Below, one piece after another: positions 46,241 through 61,200 of a stretch of 64,000 bases of DNA. The stretch is from NCBI RefSeq assembly GCF_020379485.1, contig NC_063451.1, positions 20,690,630 to 20,754,629 on the forward strand. The letters are read 5' to 3'. The translations under genes were made by a program, and so were the position numbers. The notes under the pieces were generated by a model. The model was given only the letters and a program-made list of their open reading frames with translations, did no database searches and had not been told where the DNA came from. The stretch is from Brassica napus. Lineage: Eukaryota > Streptophyta > Magnoliopsida > Brassicales > Brassicaceae. The stretch's first letter is position 1, and every line of letters starts with the position of its first letter.

Positions 46241-49200
46241 AAAAACATAATTATTGTAAGGCAAACTTCGAAACGGTTGATCTTTAGGTGAATTCCTAAG
46301 GTTTCGTCTCATAAGGATTCTTATTTGACATCTATTGATGACAAGGGTGTGAGGTCCATGGAAGAAATTCGAAAATTACCTGCTTTTTGCACAGAGTACA
46401 TCGACCTTTGGATTCTCGCTCACTACTCCAGATTTTTGAGAAATTGATACTATGTTTGACAAACTTTCTATCATCTGAGACAGAACTTGAGGAAGAAGAA
46501 AGGTCTCTTGATTTTATAATAGCCTTGTTGCTGTACGATTTCGAGTCTCTTCCATCAGCCTCGTTCCAAGCAAAATACACATGTCGCTGGCTTGAAGGAA
46601 CCTGCGACAAGAAGATATAAAGTCTATTAGGTGCGTTGCATTCGCACGAGCTTCTAGGCTTGCCAATGTAAAACATCGTTTATGGTCAAGTCGATATTAT
46701 TATAACACAGAAGACCAAAACATCTTGAGAATGGTCATTTCGAATGAAGATCTCCTTTTATTCAAAATCAATTCATCTGTTTCAAATATTAATCTAATAA
46801 GTAATAACTATGATGAGATAAGGAATAGCAATGACCTTGAGAACATGATTTTTCATGTTAGACTGATATGCTTTCCACATTTTGCGCACTGCTGAACAAA
46901 TTCGAACAGCTTGGGGTTCTAGTACATCTGATTCTTCCGACACGCTGCACTTAATAACCTGAGCAAAGCTCTCTGACTTCTGAAAGGTCTTCAGATGCAG
47001 TATGAGATGCGAGGGCCTTTGGCCACCTGCCTTTGCCAATTCCAACGCCATAAGTTCCTCCCAAGGCACATCCCACATAATCTTGCTGGGTTTCTTATCC
47101 ATCTTATCCAGATCAGAGCACTAAATGGAAGGCAACAACTCAGCAAATAAAATAATTTTAAGATGCAAATGAAAAATCTCCTGGCGAAATGGTATGGTAG
47201 TCGGTCTGACCTGTAATAACACAACTCTCTTGTTGGTCACAATGACAATGCGTTTGTATGGAACAAGGAAATGTTCTTCATAGCAATCAGATAAAGCGAA
47301 TTTTGAGGGTTCCCTGAATATCTCTGTACAGCCAAAATGCCGACTTGCTTCCGCTAGGTGCAGGAGCATCTGCAAAAACAGATAACAAACAGAAATCAGA
47401 ACCAGCTTGGAAGTTTGAGCATGAATGGTAAGCTTGACTAGAAGAATGCAAATTAATAGCTTTCTGGTAACATTAACAACAATTATATTTAACTAATGCA
47501 TGCTAGAATAGCCGACTTGTAGTTAGAAATTTTGGATTTGGTCGTAGACTAAAGCTTCCAAAATTTCTCAATATGCAGTCTCACTAATAGACAATAAAAA
47601 GAAAGTGAGGAAGTACCTGGCCTATAGCTTCCTTCTCATCATATTCCCTGAGTATACCATCAGCATGAACTGCACGGGGATTTCTAATTCTCTCCAAAGC
47701 GGTCCTGTTGCTCAAAACCTCCAAACAACGGGTGCAACTTGCTCCAATTCCATCAACAGTCAATGAGAAAAAATCTAATGCACCACTCATTGGTTGTACG
47801 AAAAATCCTAGGAAAGCCCGTCCTACCCCATGGGCAAACCCTAAGATACCATTTTGTCGGGCACTCTCTACAGGCTTCGTAACAACTCCTGATACCCCGA
47901 AGGCAACACCCTGTGCTAGGGCTTCAGTTCCTTGAACAAAAGCATCACCTACACCAGTGATCCGCCTCGACCAAACCTGATCAATTTTTGAGCCCTCTAT
48001 TAGGCAAACTGCCAAAGTAATCAACTTAATTTTGTTGCAAGAAATATGTACCTGTCTTTCCCTCAGATGTAGGAATTGACCATCAGTTGAAAGCGCCGCA
48101 AATCCTCTACTAAGAGAAGCCAATGTTGAGCTAGTCATACCCAAAACATCCACTGAGAAAATCAAATGTAAGGGATTGTGGATCAGATCTCTCCATATGC
48201 GATTTCCGATGGCTGGAAGTATTGAACTTTTCCGTATGAACCGATCTCTGTGCATTACTCTCCTTAGATGGACCTAAACGTAGATATTTTTTTGAAACAT
48301 TAGCAACATTCTCGCTCTCTTTTTTCAGCAGTAAATATTCCGAGTATAGCAAAATGATGAATTAGCTTGTGGTGCCAGGAAGTAGAAAGGCTTTCTAGCC
48401 ACATGTTGTTCCATGACAATCCAAGTAAAAAAAACTCTCCTATGATGTCGTAAGATCTTCTGAGCTACTTATCCCATGTTAGGAGTCAAAAAGGAACATG
48501 ACTGAAACCAGCTCATGCTTCAACAGTTCTTAATTTACAACTAGTTTTCAGTTCGCACAATATATAGCCAGCTAATCTACCATGAAACGGAACCACGTAT
48601 CCATAGTTAGTTCTATTAATAGACCGTGCAGGATGTAACGCTAAGAGAATGATTGTAGTTCACTATTTCATTTCATTTATGGTAATAACTTCAAAGAAAA
48701 TCAATTACCTGAATTTTGAATGCATTTCCAACAGCAGACAATATCGGGCTCCAAACACCAAGAATTCCATGAGGCCTCTGAGCTGGCGCTGTTTCCAGTG
48801 AGACCTTTAGCCTTACCTCTGAAACATCTATGAGGCTGAAAATCAAAAACAAAATTAGATTTAAAATTTGCTCGATTTGCATGCCAAAATGGCCAGATAC
48901 TATTAAATTTAATCCCCGAAAAATGGTAAAATTTTATAAAAGGCAAGAATACTTTATATGTATCTCAGGATCAACTTGCGCGACACTAGTACTTTTCGGG
49001 AGACGATCCATCTGGAGCTTATTGCAGAAGTCAGCCGAAGCCCAAATGATAGGCTCGTGAATGTTTACTCGCCAAGTATTATCTGTCACCTATCAATCAA
49101 ATAGCAAATCCATCATGCACTTCAAATAGTATCTTATATGTTTGAGTACATTAAAGATAAACCTGACTAGAATACATACCCGTACATATACATATGGATA

Positions 49201-52200
49201 CACTTGAATGCCATCAGTTTCTTCATTACACATAGTAATTGTCATCTTCAGCACTGGTTGATGACTGTCTCCAGTGTTATCTGGTGCCAGTAGAACTGGC
49301 ATTAGAGTTAGAGGTAGCTGGTTATCAATCTGTAAATTGCCCAGAATGACTTTGAACCTGTAAACCATAGAAAAGAATTGCTTGTTCAGATTTCCGGAGG
49401 TATTTCATGCGGTTGCATCGCCTCCTAATACGAGAAATTTACACGAATGTGCAACCTAAAGACCACAAGTTTGTTGATAACACCATGTTTGTTGATAACA
49501 ACATGTTGCCTAAAATTAGCACATTTTGATTCGTATTTTCCAAGCATAGGAAAGAACATGAAGTATATTCATATTGTAACCCATTTATACGTGAAAACAG
49601 ACATAAAAAAAAACAAAACAATACTGCAATATTTGAGTTTACCTGCTAGTTCTTCCCTCATCATACCCAGTGGAGTAAGATACGAAAACTTTCTCAAGGT
49701 AAAAATATGATAACTCTTTTGGCACGTGATCTACAAGAGAGATCCCCACTAGTCCCATTTCAATTATGAACTCCAGAGTGGTGGTCTTTTGTTCTGAAGG
49801 TGTCTGACGAGTAGAATATCTATTATTCCCAACCGATGTTAAAGATATGATTTCATGAGGACTCTGTGAAGTACTGTCATCATCAGTGAATCTAGCAATC
49901 TTGATGTCACCAATTTCTTTAACATGAAAGTTCACCTCTAAGTCCCTACACAATTCAGAATCCACAACACCATTTTCCATGTCTAGTCTGAAAACCCCAG
50001 AGCGGTGATCATTTTCAACCTTAGCATCCAAGAATTTCTGACCATAAGGATCTTCCCAAGCAAAATTTACTGTCGTAAGAGGTTCCAACAAAACCCACGA
50101 ATCTTCACCAAAACCAGATTGGCGGACACTGATTCTTTTGACAGCTGTTCTATTCTCAACCCTTGTTTAAGAAGTTTAAAACAGAAAAGAAAGAAATAAG
50201 GAAATTAATGATGGTTTCACAAATATGTATTTATAAATTCTAGAGAAGATACCTCATAGGACCATTGCTTGGTCCAAGTCGAAATACAACAATAAAGCGT
50301 GACCCTTCTTCAAATCCCCGTATCTCTGCTTTCAAAAATCTACGAGCACCATTTTGACTCCTTAATACAAGAACAATTGTGTCTTCTCGAGCAACTTGAA
50401 CAGGAAATGACCACTCTGTTTCTCTTAACCGAACCTGAAAATAGGCCAGGGAATAAAAATTATACATCATTAGATAATAACAGAGATGCTCTTACCTCTC
50501 AAATGAAAACATACGTGGTGGCCAGGGGGAAGCATCCACATGCCAAACAATTTAACAATATAAAACATAATCGATTTGCATTCAAACTTTAATTCACTGC
50601 TCACTTCAAGAAGTGTCACTGGTTTGACTGAGAACATATCATACTACATGCTTCCAGTGGACATCCTAAACAACAGCCTTATTCATTTTTTTCTCTCGCA
50701 GTTTTGCAACTCATTGACTAAAGCAAAGATAATAGGAATAAAAATTAAAAAAAATCTGCAACATTAACAGCTCACCTGGAGTTCATCTCTCCCACTTGGT
50801 TGGAAAACAAAGGAGACCCGCGAATCATATGCATTGAGTACTTTTGGTTCATCGTCACTGTTAAATTTAATATATATATCTTCACCGATCCTGTTGGTGA
50901 AAGTCATGAATGGTCGAACAGATATGATCTGCGAAGTAAATTCGAGTCAGCAAGTAATAATAGAGAAGGTGTAGAAAATAAACTGCTTATTACCTTTGTA
51001 GGAACTGACTGATAACCGCAAGGTTTTGTAGACAGAAATAGCCGCATGCATTTTCCATCGGGATCATACGCATCAACATCCAAAGATCCATCCTATCAAA
51101 ATAAGTACGAATCATATGAATGATAGGGTAAGCAAAGCTCAATTTTAGAGGAAACTAGTCTATCGAACAAATAAAATAGCATACAACTGACCATGTCACC
51201 AAGGGCAGAAAGATCTTTTGCAGGACCATGTTGCTGATTGCCAAACTGAGATATAGACACTGACATGCCCATAAGTTTGAAATTCAAAGTAGAAGCAATT
51301 GTATGACCTTCATATATATCTTCTTCAGTTATCTCCCGGACTACTTCGTCATTTTTCTTATTTCGAAATGGAAGACCAAACTTTTTTGTTTTCTTATTCC
51401 CTGGCAGATCTAAAAGTCTAAGTGTAAGCGAGGGACATCTTGCAATCGAAAACCAGAACGGAGCATAGATTCTGATCATCTTCGTCAAAACTTTCTGCTG
51501 GTCATCATAAGTTTGCTCCAGTGTTATTTGAGCAACCCTGTTCGCATACATTCAACAGTATGAGACCAAATAAACCAGAACAGCTAAAAAATTGTAACAC
51601 TTTAGCAGAAAGAAGAAGACCTTCCAGTGGCAGAACTTCTCAGATCAATTGTCTTCGCAGGGACACCATTTGGGTGAGATACAAGGACAGCTTCCTGCCA
51701 AATTCGATAAACCAAATAACTAAACAAGGGAGAATAAAAGAAATGGAACAAAATGTGTTCCTAGCTGATGTGAATCTAGGTTCGATTTCCAAACTTACAC
51801 GCATTGGTAGCCATACTCTTTGCGGCAGCAAGGAAAAGTATAAAGGCTTCCTTATATCGACAGTATGCACCTTCACAGTTTCTCCAGAACCAATGAATTC
51901 TCTGCTCTGAGAATGACAAATCAAATCACCATTGTCTTGCTTCTCTAGCACTGAGTACTCAGCTCCAAATGGAAGATAATTTGCTATAGAAAACGGTGAT
52001 TTGACCACAAGAGTCCAATCCTGAATAGGGTCCGAACGTATATCTTTAGCGATCTCTGTTGCTTGGGTTTTCAAACAGAACCAATAAATTTTATTATGTC
52101 CGGGAGAAGTACTGCTTATCTGAGTACAGCATAGCAAGTGCTCAGATTCAGTAAGAGACGATATACATATTTCAGACTCTGATTCACAAGCAACCTCTGG

Positions 52201-55200
52201 TTCCCCAGGCCTTGACACCACACAACTCCAAGAATATTCAGAACCATCAATCATTACACACTTCAGCTTCAGGACATACGATGCAGACTGTGTCAATCCT
52301 GCCAAGGGAACCGGTAATATATCGCCAGGCTTCAGCAACCCAATTGATATATTTGGAAACGAGTGTACTTTAGCCTCCAGGCAGAGGTCAAGAAGGTACT
52401 CAGTATTGTTTTCCACCGAAACTAGAGACCTGACATTTACGTATCTGTTTCCATCCTCCATACTAACTTCACTAGCAACAACATCATTTCCCAACCGCCA
52501 GCAAGCAGCAGGTGAAGCGTAATTCAGCCTCACCGTCGTCCAAGGACCCTCAATACTAGGACTTACTTGAATAAATCCAGATTTCTTTTCACTTGAGGAT
52601 TTTCCTTGCTCCACCATTTTCGATTTAGCTGGCAACAGCACAGCACATCTTATTTTTCCACAGTTCTTTCTTTGATCCCCTTGGTTCATGCTCTGCAGAA
52701 AACATGAAAAAGGTAAGAAAACTGAAAAAGGTAAGAAAACTATTGCATTTATCTTTTGCAATCTTTGAACCCAAAAAGCCGTGACATTTGCATTTTTAAT
52801 ATCATATTTGGACAATGAAGTCTACATAGGCGAAAGGCATTCAAGTTGAGGTTTTTTACCATGGTAGACAAGTCTAACCAGACAAGGTCATTGGCATAAT
52901 TGTGCTCGTATTGGTTGTCCTTCATATATCGTGCTACCTGCTTCAATGGAGCTGAAAATGCGCCAACAGGTGCACCTAATTTATATACCAAAAATGAAAG
53001 AAACACTTAACTCAGATTTATTAGTGCTTGAGATAGGACGAAAGAATGAAGGAAACAAACCATTTCCGACGTCCGACACTATTAATTCCAAGAGATAGTC
53101 ATCCTGGAAAAATAAAAAAACAATAAAATATCAAAGCCGCAGCAACCTTGATCTTGAAGACCAAAAAATAACAAAGAGAAAGAAATGCTCTTAATACAAT
53201 TTATTCTTAAGTTCTTGTGCAAGAGAGGTACATGCACCAAGATTAGTAACTAAGATTTGCCAAAGTTATAGCAATGCATAAACTGTTTCTGAATCAATCT
53301 GAAGAACTTAAGTAGTAGAGATACAAATAAAATGGTGATGGACATAAGAATCCACAGAGACTAGGAACACGCTCGTTTGAAAAGAAACAGAACTGCCAGC
53401 AGTATTCAGGGGATAAAATAAACGTTAGGCCAACAAAAGAATGTTAGACATAGTGGAAAAGAGAGAATACCAGCGAGTCAATTTTGAAGAAAAATATTTC
53501 ACTCCAGTCAACGACTTCCAGCTCAGAGGAAAACATATTTGAAACACTTCCACAAGTACGTGCACATTGCTGGCAAAGCACTGGCTCCGTTCGGGAGGTC
53601 TGTTTGGGAGAGAGACGTATAACTCCAGTGTATTGATGAGAAGACAATCCAGAAATTCTTGGAAGCTACAAAAAAAGGTTATTCCATATAATACATTCTC
53701 CAAAGAGTCTATGAAAAACGAATATCATAAACTTAGTAGAAAGAGTCGCATGGCATCAAATGAAATCACTTCCTTGCTTTATTACCATAGAAAAGTTAAA
53801 AAAAAAAGGAAATAAAAGGAGATGCATGAGAGCCTGAGCGGTAGAAGTATATGAAAGAAAAGGCATCACGAAAAATGTGACCTTTGTTTTAGGCAGAAAG
53901 GTACCTGTGCATCCACCACAATAACTGTAACCATTATTCTAGGGTTACTGCATAGTTCTCCTCTGAGGTGAGAATCCAACATATTGGTCAAGACGGGAAC
54001 TTTTACAGGTCTCATGTCCCCAGATGGCATCTTTACAATATCTTTAAATCCTTTGATTTCGGTGGGTCTAATATATATATCCTGCCCAAGCTTGTTTTGT
54101 GGAATTATGAAATAGGTTTTCTTCTGATGCACCTCAATGACAGATTTTCCATTGTCAACTAGAGGAAATGCGCCCTGTAAGACGTAGCAAACATAAATCA
54201 AGAGAGAAAGAAGACTGCGTCACCATGTGGCACATAGGAACCAAAGGAGAAGTTCTCACTCTCTCTTTATGGTATTCATGGACGTTGCTAAGGTTGTTCC
54301 AACTAGAGTACGCCTGGATAATTGTATTAGCATTTGAAACTGAGAAATTCACATTCAAGTCCGTTGTAGATGTCAAGCGTAACTCAGAAACCGCACCAAA
54401 GGATCTAGGGTTGAACTGGTACCTACAGCCCAATGGAGCGTAGCCATTATATAGAATATGCTCGACATTAGTTGGAGTAAATAACAAACAAAATAAACAG
54501 AGCAAATCACCCGCAGCCACAGGTGTTTAGACCTACACATTTCTGTAATAATGAGCTTTAAAGTAACACAAAATTAGAACAAAAAAAATACCTTAAGAAT
54601 CCATCTGCAGGCTCGATGAGAGGCTCCCACGCTTCATACTTATCATTGTATGACCTTGCCGCTAAGGAGAAGTTGATGGTTGACTTTGTGTAGTTGGTTT
54701 TGCCAAGTAATCCAAAACATATATTACTCAAAGATACATTAACCAATGGAACCATCTGCAAAGTACATAGATACGCCATTATTTTCACGCAGATAAGTAC
54801 GCCACATACGTTTATTTGTTTTTTCTTACCAGTCCCCCGTAGTCATCAAAAAGCGCAGCAGAAAATGTCCCAATTTCTGCACGAATGACCATGTTATCAA
54901 TTCCCCCAGGCAAATCCTGGTCTGCTAGCTTTAAAGCAAATCTCCTTGGTGGTTTTTTCAAACCACTACGGACGATAAAGGTCTTCAACTCATTGCCTAT
55001 GCCCCATATACTAAACGGTTCTACCCTCTGCCACACATCAGAGGTATCCCACAAACTATCTTCAGCAAAACGATCACCAGCTACCATATCGCTACGAGCG
55101 CATTTCAATTTGGTTAATTCGTATGGTTTTGCTGAGCCTTTAGATGCAACACAACCCAAGGAAACAAAACCCGGTGGAGCTTGAGGCATCCAGAAAGATA

Positions 55201-58200
55201 TACTTTCTACTCCTCTGTGTTTCTTGACACGTCCAACAAGTTGGAAATCAACAGCGGCTTTAAGGATATCTTGCTCACCATCATCACGAAGAACCACACA
55301 AGAGTTTGGAGGTTCATACCTACAAATTAACCCCCGAAAGTAATTAACATGCGCCTTGCCACCAGAATAGAATATACTAAAATGATATAGTACATCATTA
55401 TGACTTACCCACTAACAGCAATGTCTCCGAAATACGCCATCCCCTCAGTAATGATTGGTCTCCATACTGAAACTTTCTTCTGCGAGCCTGAGCCCCTATT
55501 CCACCATATCAACTGAAAGGAAGCAACAGCTTCAAATCGCTGACCAGATCTAACAGAACTCAGTGGCTGTGACTGTCGCTGTATAGGCTGAATATTATCA
55601 GTAGTACGAACATCCACGTAGCTGGATTCTTTTGGCAAGACTCCAGTGGATCCAAATAATATATGACGTAGCTCGTATGGTCTTCCTGATAAGCTGAGAG
55701 AAGACGGATCCGCAGGTAAGAAACTGCCAACAGAATTATCCACCCGCCAGAATGCTAAACTTGATTGAGAACTGCATTGAATACAAAAGCAAGCCTAAAA
55801 TGTCAAATCATCAATGAAGGAAGATAAACCACACTGAGGTGACCAGCACAGACGTACACTGAAGTACTAAAATGGAATCATTTATTAATATTAACCAAAA
55901 TCTGACAAAAAAAAAACAAATTTCTGCATCTGCAAAAACGGATACTACCAACTAAATTCCAGTTCGTTTGAAACAAGCGCATGAAACCAATATAAATCAC
56001 ATAGACACATGGCAAAACACATACGAAATGTCAGGAAAAAAGACATTAAGCATGTTGGCACATCTCTACACAAGGGAACATGCAGCATTGTATCCATGTA
56101 TTCAGAAAGTGAGCAACTACTAAAAGTGAGAGGTTCGTTGCAGCATACATATCTGTTGAGCTGATTGCTACACAATCTCTGAGAGAACAAGGGGAGACGG
56201 AAGAAGCTAGAATGCAGAAGACAGAGGCCAGTGGAGGCGGTGTACATCCACTGGATACAACACAGCTTAACGCCACATAACCCTTTGGTGCTTCAGGGAA
56301 CCAAATGGAACACAAATTGTCTCTTTCATCTTTGTCATCCGTTGAAGGATCACCTAACCCGTTGGAAGCTAAAGGTGACCAAATCAATCTGAAAGATAAA
56401 GGCCTCTTCACTCTCATCAAATTGGTGTTGACAACAAGAACCCCTTTAGTAGGTGGTTTGTCCCTGCCATGTCAAAATAAATTAGTTGATTCACAAAGGC
56501 TCTTGCGCAACCTATTTAAAAGTATAATTTAGGATGGATGACTAACAATGGTGTCAAATAGTCGCCAAGACTTGCAAAACCAGGAGGCGGATGGGGTCTC
56601 CAGAATGCATATTTTTGATCTGTACAGGGATCTGCATGAAATGTAAGTAAGTACCACGTAACAAACCTTAAATGAACCGATAAATTTCAGCAATAATTGG
56701 ACATACTTCTGATGATCCCGACTTTATCAAACTCTGTGCAGACGACAGTCATTTTTCTGGATGTCATCCTTAGAAATGATAAAATGTCTTCTTCAACAGC
56801 TATAAACAATCTCAAGATGCTGAATGAGAAGTTCATAAATATGTTTGAAACTGAAAGCTCTATGTTAGTCGTCCCAGAAACACTTGAATACTTTACAGAG
56901 GTGTCGAACGGTTCCAGAATTTTCACTCCATTACTCTCCATGGTCAGACCCAATGTATGAGCACTCATTTCAATTTCATCATTCTTTATGATTACCCTGC
57001 ACCAGAAAAAAAAAAACAGAAGGAAAGACGATAAAACTATGAACAACAGATGTGCAAAAACTTCATCAAGCTTTAAGCAACGAATCATATGCTTAAATTT
57101 CAGCTCTAACAGTAATATCACGGAGAAGCCATTGACCTGCCATAAGCATCCAGCTGAGCATGCAAAAGTTTGTTGGAGAGTAGTGGCGTTTTAACAACGT
57201 CTTTTGATGTGTTGTAGAATGTAAGTTCTGGGCCGATAGCCTGCAGCAGCGGAAACGAGCTTCGAACATTTAAAATGGAACTTTTCTTGGCTTATCATGC
57301 CCATACAAAGAAGAATGTTAGCAACAATAAGAACCTGAAACTCAATGATCATTTCCGTGGACTTCTCCGTTGTGATGCTAGGAGATTGGGAAACCGGATC
57401 TTCCTTGCTCTCAGAGTCTTGTTTGGGGGCTTTATGATATACTTCCAACACAACCCCTTCCTCTCTCGAAACAGAATAGCTGCTGTAGGCTCCCAAAGAG
57501 ATACAGGAATCCAAAAATTGGCCATTCTTGATCATAATAGAAAGAAAAGTGAGAAATTATAAGGACGACAGAAATAATAAAGTTCAGATTTGACAAAGAA
57601 ATAATGTAAGGACTTCTGTTGTACCTTGAAGATTACATTTCTGAAATGCAACTTTTTTCCACTTCCCACATATATAACAGGCTCTTTACTGGGAGAAGAA
57701 AGGATGCCTCCATGTCTATCTTTCAGGTACAACGTTCCACCATTACCATCATAAACAAAATCATCAAATTTCTCATCTTCAACAATTAAAGGACCCAGAG
57801 GAGAAAGAAACGCTTCAGCAGTTTGTTGCTTGTAGATAGACTGATCCATGATGATTGCGTCGACCATATTAAGGTTTTTATCCTCTTCACTTGATAGGAC
57901 ACTTCCAATAGTAGGGACAAAAAACTCTACTACGGCCAGTAGAAAATCCAAAGCTACAAGCAGCTGTGGCCTTTGGATACAGACGGAAATAAAAGTTGAC
58001 GACTGACCGAATTGTGCATCAAGAGTGAGCATCGAAGGAAGCGGCCTAACATCACTCCCTTTGGTTACACGGGAGTGAGTTAATCCCTGATCTCCATCAG
58101 TCAGAGAATGTGAGTCACCAAAATCTAAGTCTGCAGGTCTTCCTACAGCAAGTCTAAACTCTTTTTCAGTTCCTTCACGGTTGTCAATAACACTAAATCC

Positions 58201-61200
58201 CTTCAACGTTGCTGTAAGGAAACCCTCATCGTGTGTATTGGATTTGTAGAGAAGCCAGCCACCAGAGATCTGTAAACCAAACACGATAGGTTTAAGATGT
58301 TAACTCAATGTGCCATGAGATTGTTAACATAAATTTAAGAGATGTTAACTCAATGTGCCATGAGATTGTTAACATAAATTTAAGATGTTAACTCTGCTGT
58401 AAAATTCCCATTGAGATTGTAACATAAAATCTCTACGAAGCAACAAACATGAGAAGAAAAAGTGGGAACAAAGAGGGGGAAGAGTAGAGTCCTATAAGAA
58501 CAATAAAATTGCTGATCCACAGAACTAGAAAGGAATTTAAACAGAAGCCTGATTTGATAATGTTAAAGAGAAATTACAATAAAGCAGAAATCAAATTACT
58601 GAAGTCTTTCTGGAGAACCAATTCCGGACTGAGTCAAAGTCTTATTCAAGATTAAACTTCACAAATGCATAGGCCCAAATTCTTAGTCAGAAGTTTGACA
58701 TCAAACAATATTTGGTCAATCACTTTTATCCCCAAAATCTATCAGTTATGACAGGTCCAAGGGACATAAGAATACTATATACTCCTAGATAAATATGAGT
58801 CCATGACAATTGAAATGAATGGTACATGGAAAGCGGACCTGTACAGCAGCCAACGGCGCATCTCTTGCTGTCCCAGCATACAAACACAACTCAACCAGAT
58901 TGATGACAACAGAAACCTTCATTGATATCCAAGCATCACTTTTTTCAGTTTGAGCAGCATTAGGATCCTCAGAAGTAAGAGTTTCAGGTAAGTTTCTTGA
59001 CGATGCCACAATATCACCACTCAATGGTGGCACGGTATGCGGAATCTCAGAAATATTAGACTGTGCACACTCTGTCAAGATCTGGTATTCCCTATTCGAG
59101 AGGGCTGCTCTTAGTTCGTCTATCTGATAAAGCAGAAATTTAAAGAACGTATGAGTAAGAAAGTATCATGCTACAGACTGGATATAAGACATTATCCTTT
59201 ACCTCTACAGAGGCTTCAATGCTCGGTATCTGATGCAACAAGTCTCGCAGAGACCTGTTAATGGTTACAGAAACCCCATTCACATCTTGAATTATGCTTT
59301 CACCTATTTCAGCTCCAGAACCAACATTAAGGTTGATATCCATGACCTAAGTTAAGGTTGTTTTCGTCAAAAGGTCGTAGAAAAAAACTAATTGTACGAT
59401 AAGGTAGTATGAATTTAAAGTGATATCAACCAGAATGAAATATGCTCAACCCAACAGCCAAACAACGAGAGTTCTCACCATCACTTTCATAGTCTCCATG
59501 TGAACTGCATTCAGCTCGTTTTTATCTCCAGCAAACCACTGAAAGGTATTGTTCACAGTTATATGCACAACATCAAGCTTCAGGTAACTGCAAAGAAAAG
59601 AAAACCCGAAAAGTAGAGAAGGGTAAATCAACTACTCTGATAAGTCCAGAGAATTCATGGGACCAGTAACTAATATAACAAAAATGTGTCATGGAGAAAA
59701 AAAATGGGTGGGGAGGGCGAAATCAAAATCCAAGCATGAACTTACTCAGGGCTCTCAGTATGTCGAGGCATAACAATTATAGGCTTCTTAAGAGATAGAT
59801 CCAACTTAAGAGCAGGAGATCCTTCAATTTCGCTAGTCGTAAACCACTTCTCGGAGTCCGTAATTTGATCCTTCATCTTGACAACCCCTTTTGAATCGCT
59901 TGGCACAAGCCCCATAAAGTATTCAGCAACCTACATTGCAGAGACTGATTGTAGGAAGCAAGACAAATTTACTCGCATCTATGCAGAGAGAATGAACTAC
60001 CTCTTGAATAAAGCGATTCAGATAAACAATGCGCACTTCAGAAAGTTGTCCAGAGAGGCAGTAGTCAAAACCCTCATGGTCTTCATCAATGACACTGAAT
60101 GATGTGAATGCCAACTAGGAACGGAATCAAAGAAATTAAATTAATACGGAAAAAAACTCATGCATCTCATCTACACATCAATTCATATTCAACGAAAAAA
60201 AGAAACAAACAACGAATACCTCAACAAAAGAAGTTCCTCCAGGGTCTCGCATATCACAGATCCAAAAGTACATATGGTTGTCTGGGAGGCTGTCATCACT
60301 GATTCGTAAATTTCCAAGACTTGCTGTAATACTGAACGAGTTCGGGAAGACCTTCAAACAAATGGGAATCAGTACGGAATACCTTGGATATTGATAGTTC
60401 TGAAGCAAAGAGAATCATAAATAAAGTTTGGAATGCAATTCAAAAAGTATAATCTAACCTTAATATCTGTTAGCAAATTGTCTTGTGACAATGTCGCAAA
60501 CTTAGTTCCATTCTCATTCATTAGGAATATCTGCGCCCGAGCCATGTTCAATGCCAAGTTGAAAATGATTCTAGATTTCCCCTTCCCTAACAAACCCTTA
60601 ACAGCTGCATCCCTGGAATCTTCAAATCCATTTCTTTTCGGTGAACTTTGCTCTCCAGCGACAGGAGAGCTGTCCTCAAAAGATTCACAGCTTGGATCTT
60701 CAACATTGATAGCATTTACAAACTCCAAAATAGCAAGAATTGTTGGCCTCCGGCAGTAAAATGATAATGTGGCTAGGCTTACGGTCACCTACAATGTGTG
60801 AAACATCAGCCACAAAAGATAGTAAGCCTTGACTTTAAAACAACGAAAAAAACTAACATCTCCGGACTGAAAGATGTATAAACAGAAATCTCTTGACCTG
60901 ATTATCAATATTATTATATTGAGGTGACGTCTGATGGTATATGACTATTTGAGCCTTAACAAAACTATCCAGAGACTCAATTCTCTCACTGCTTGGCATA
61001 GTGATATTCCTGTTGTCGACAGGGAGCAATCCATCCATTCGACTAAAACTGGGGGTCCTAAGAGATGTATAGTCAACGGAGTCAACCAAGATCTCTGGTG
61101 CTTCATAAAATTTTTCCTCCCCTTCGCTAGAAGAAAGATCATTTCCTTCAGGGTTCTTAATCTCAGCATCTTTAAAGGATGGAAGCACCACAGAAGACTG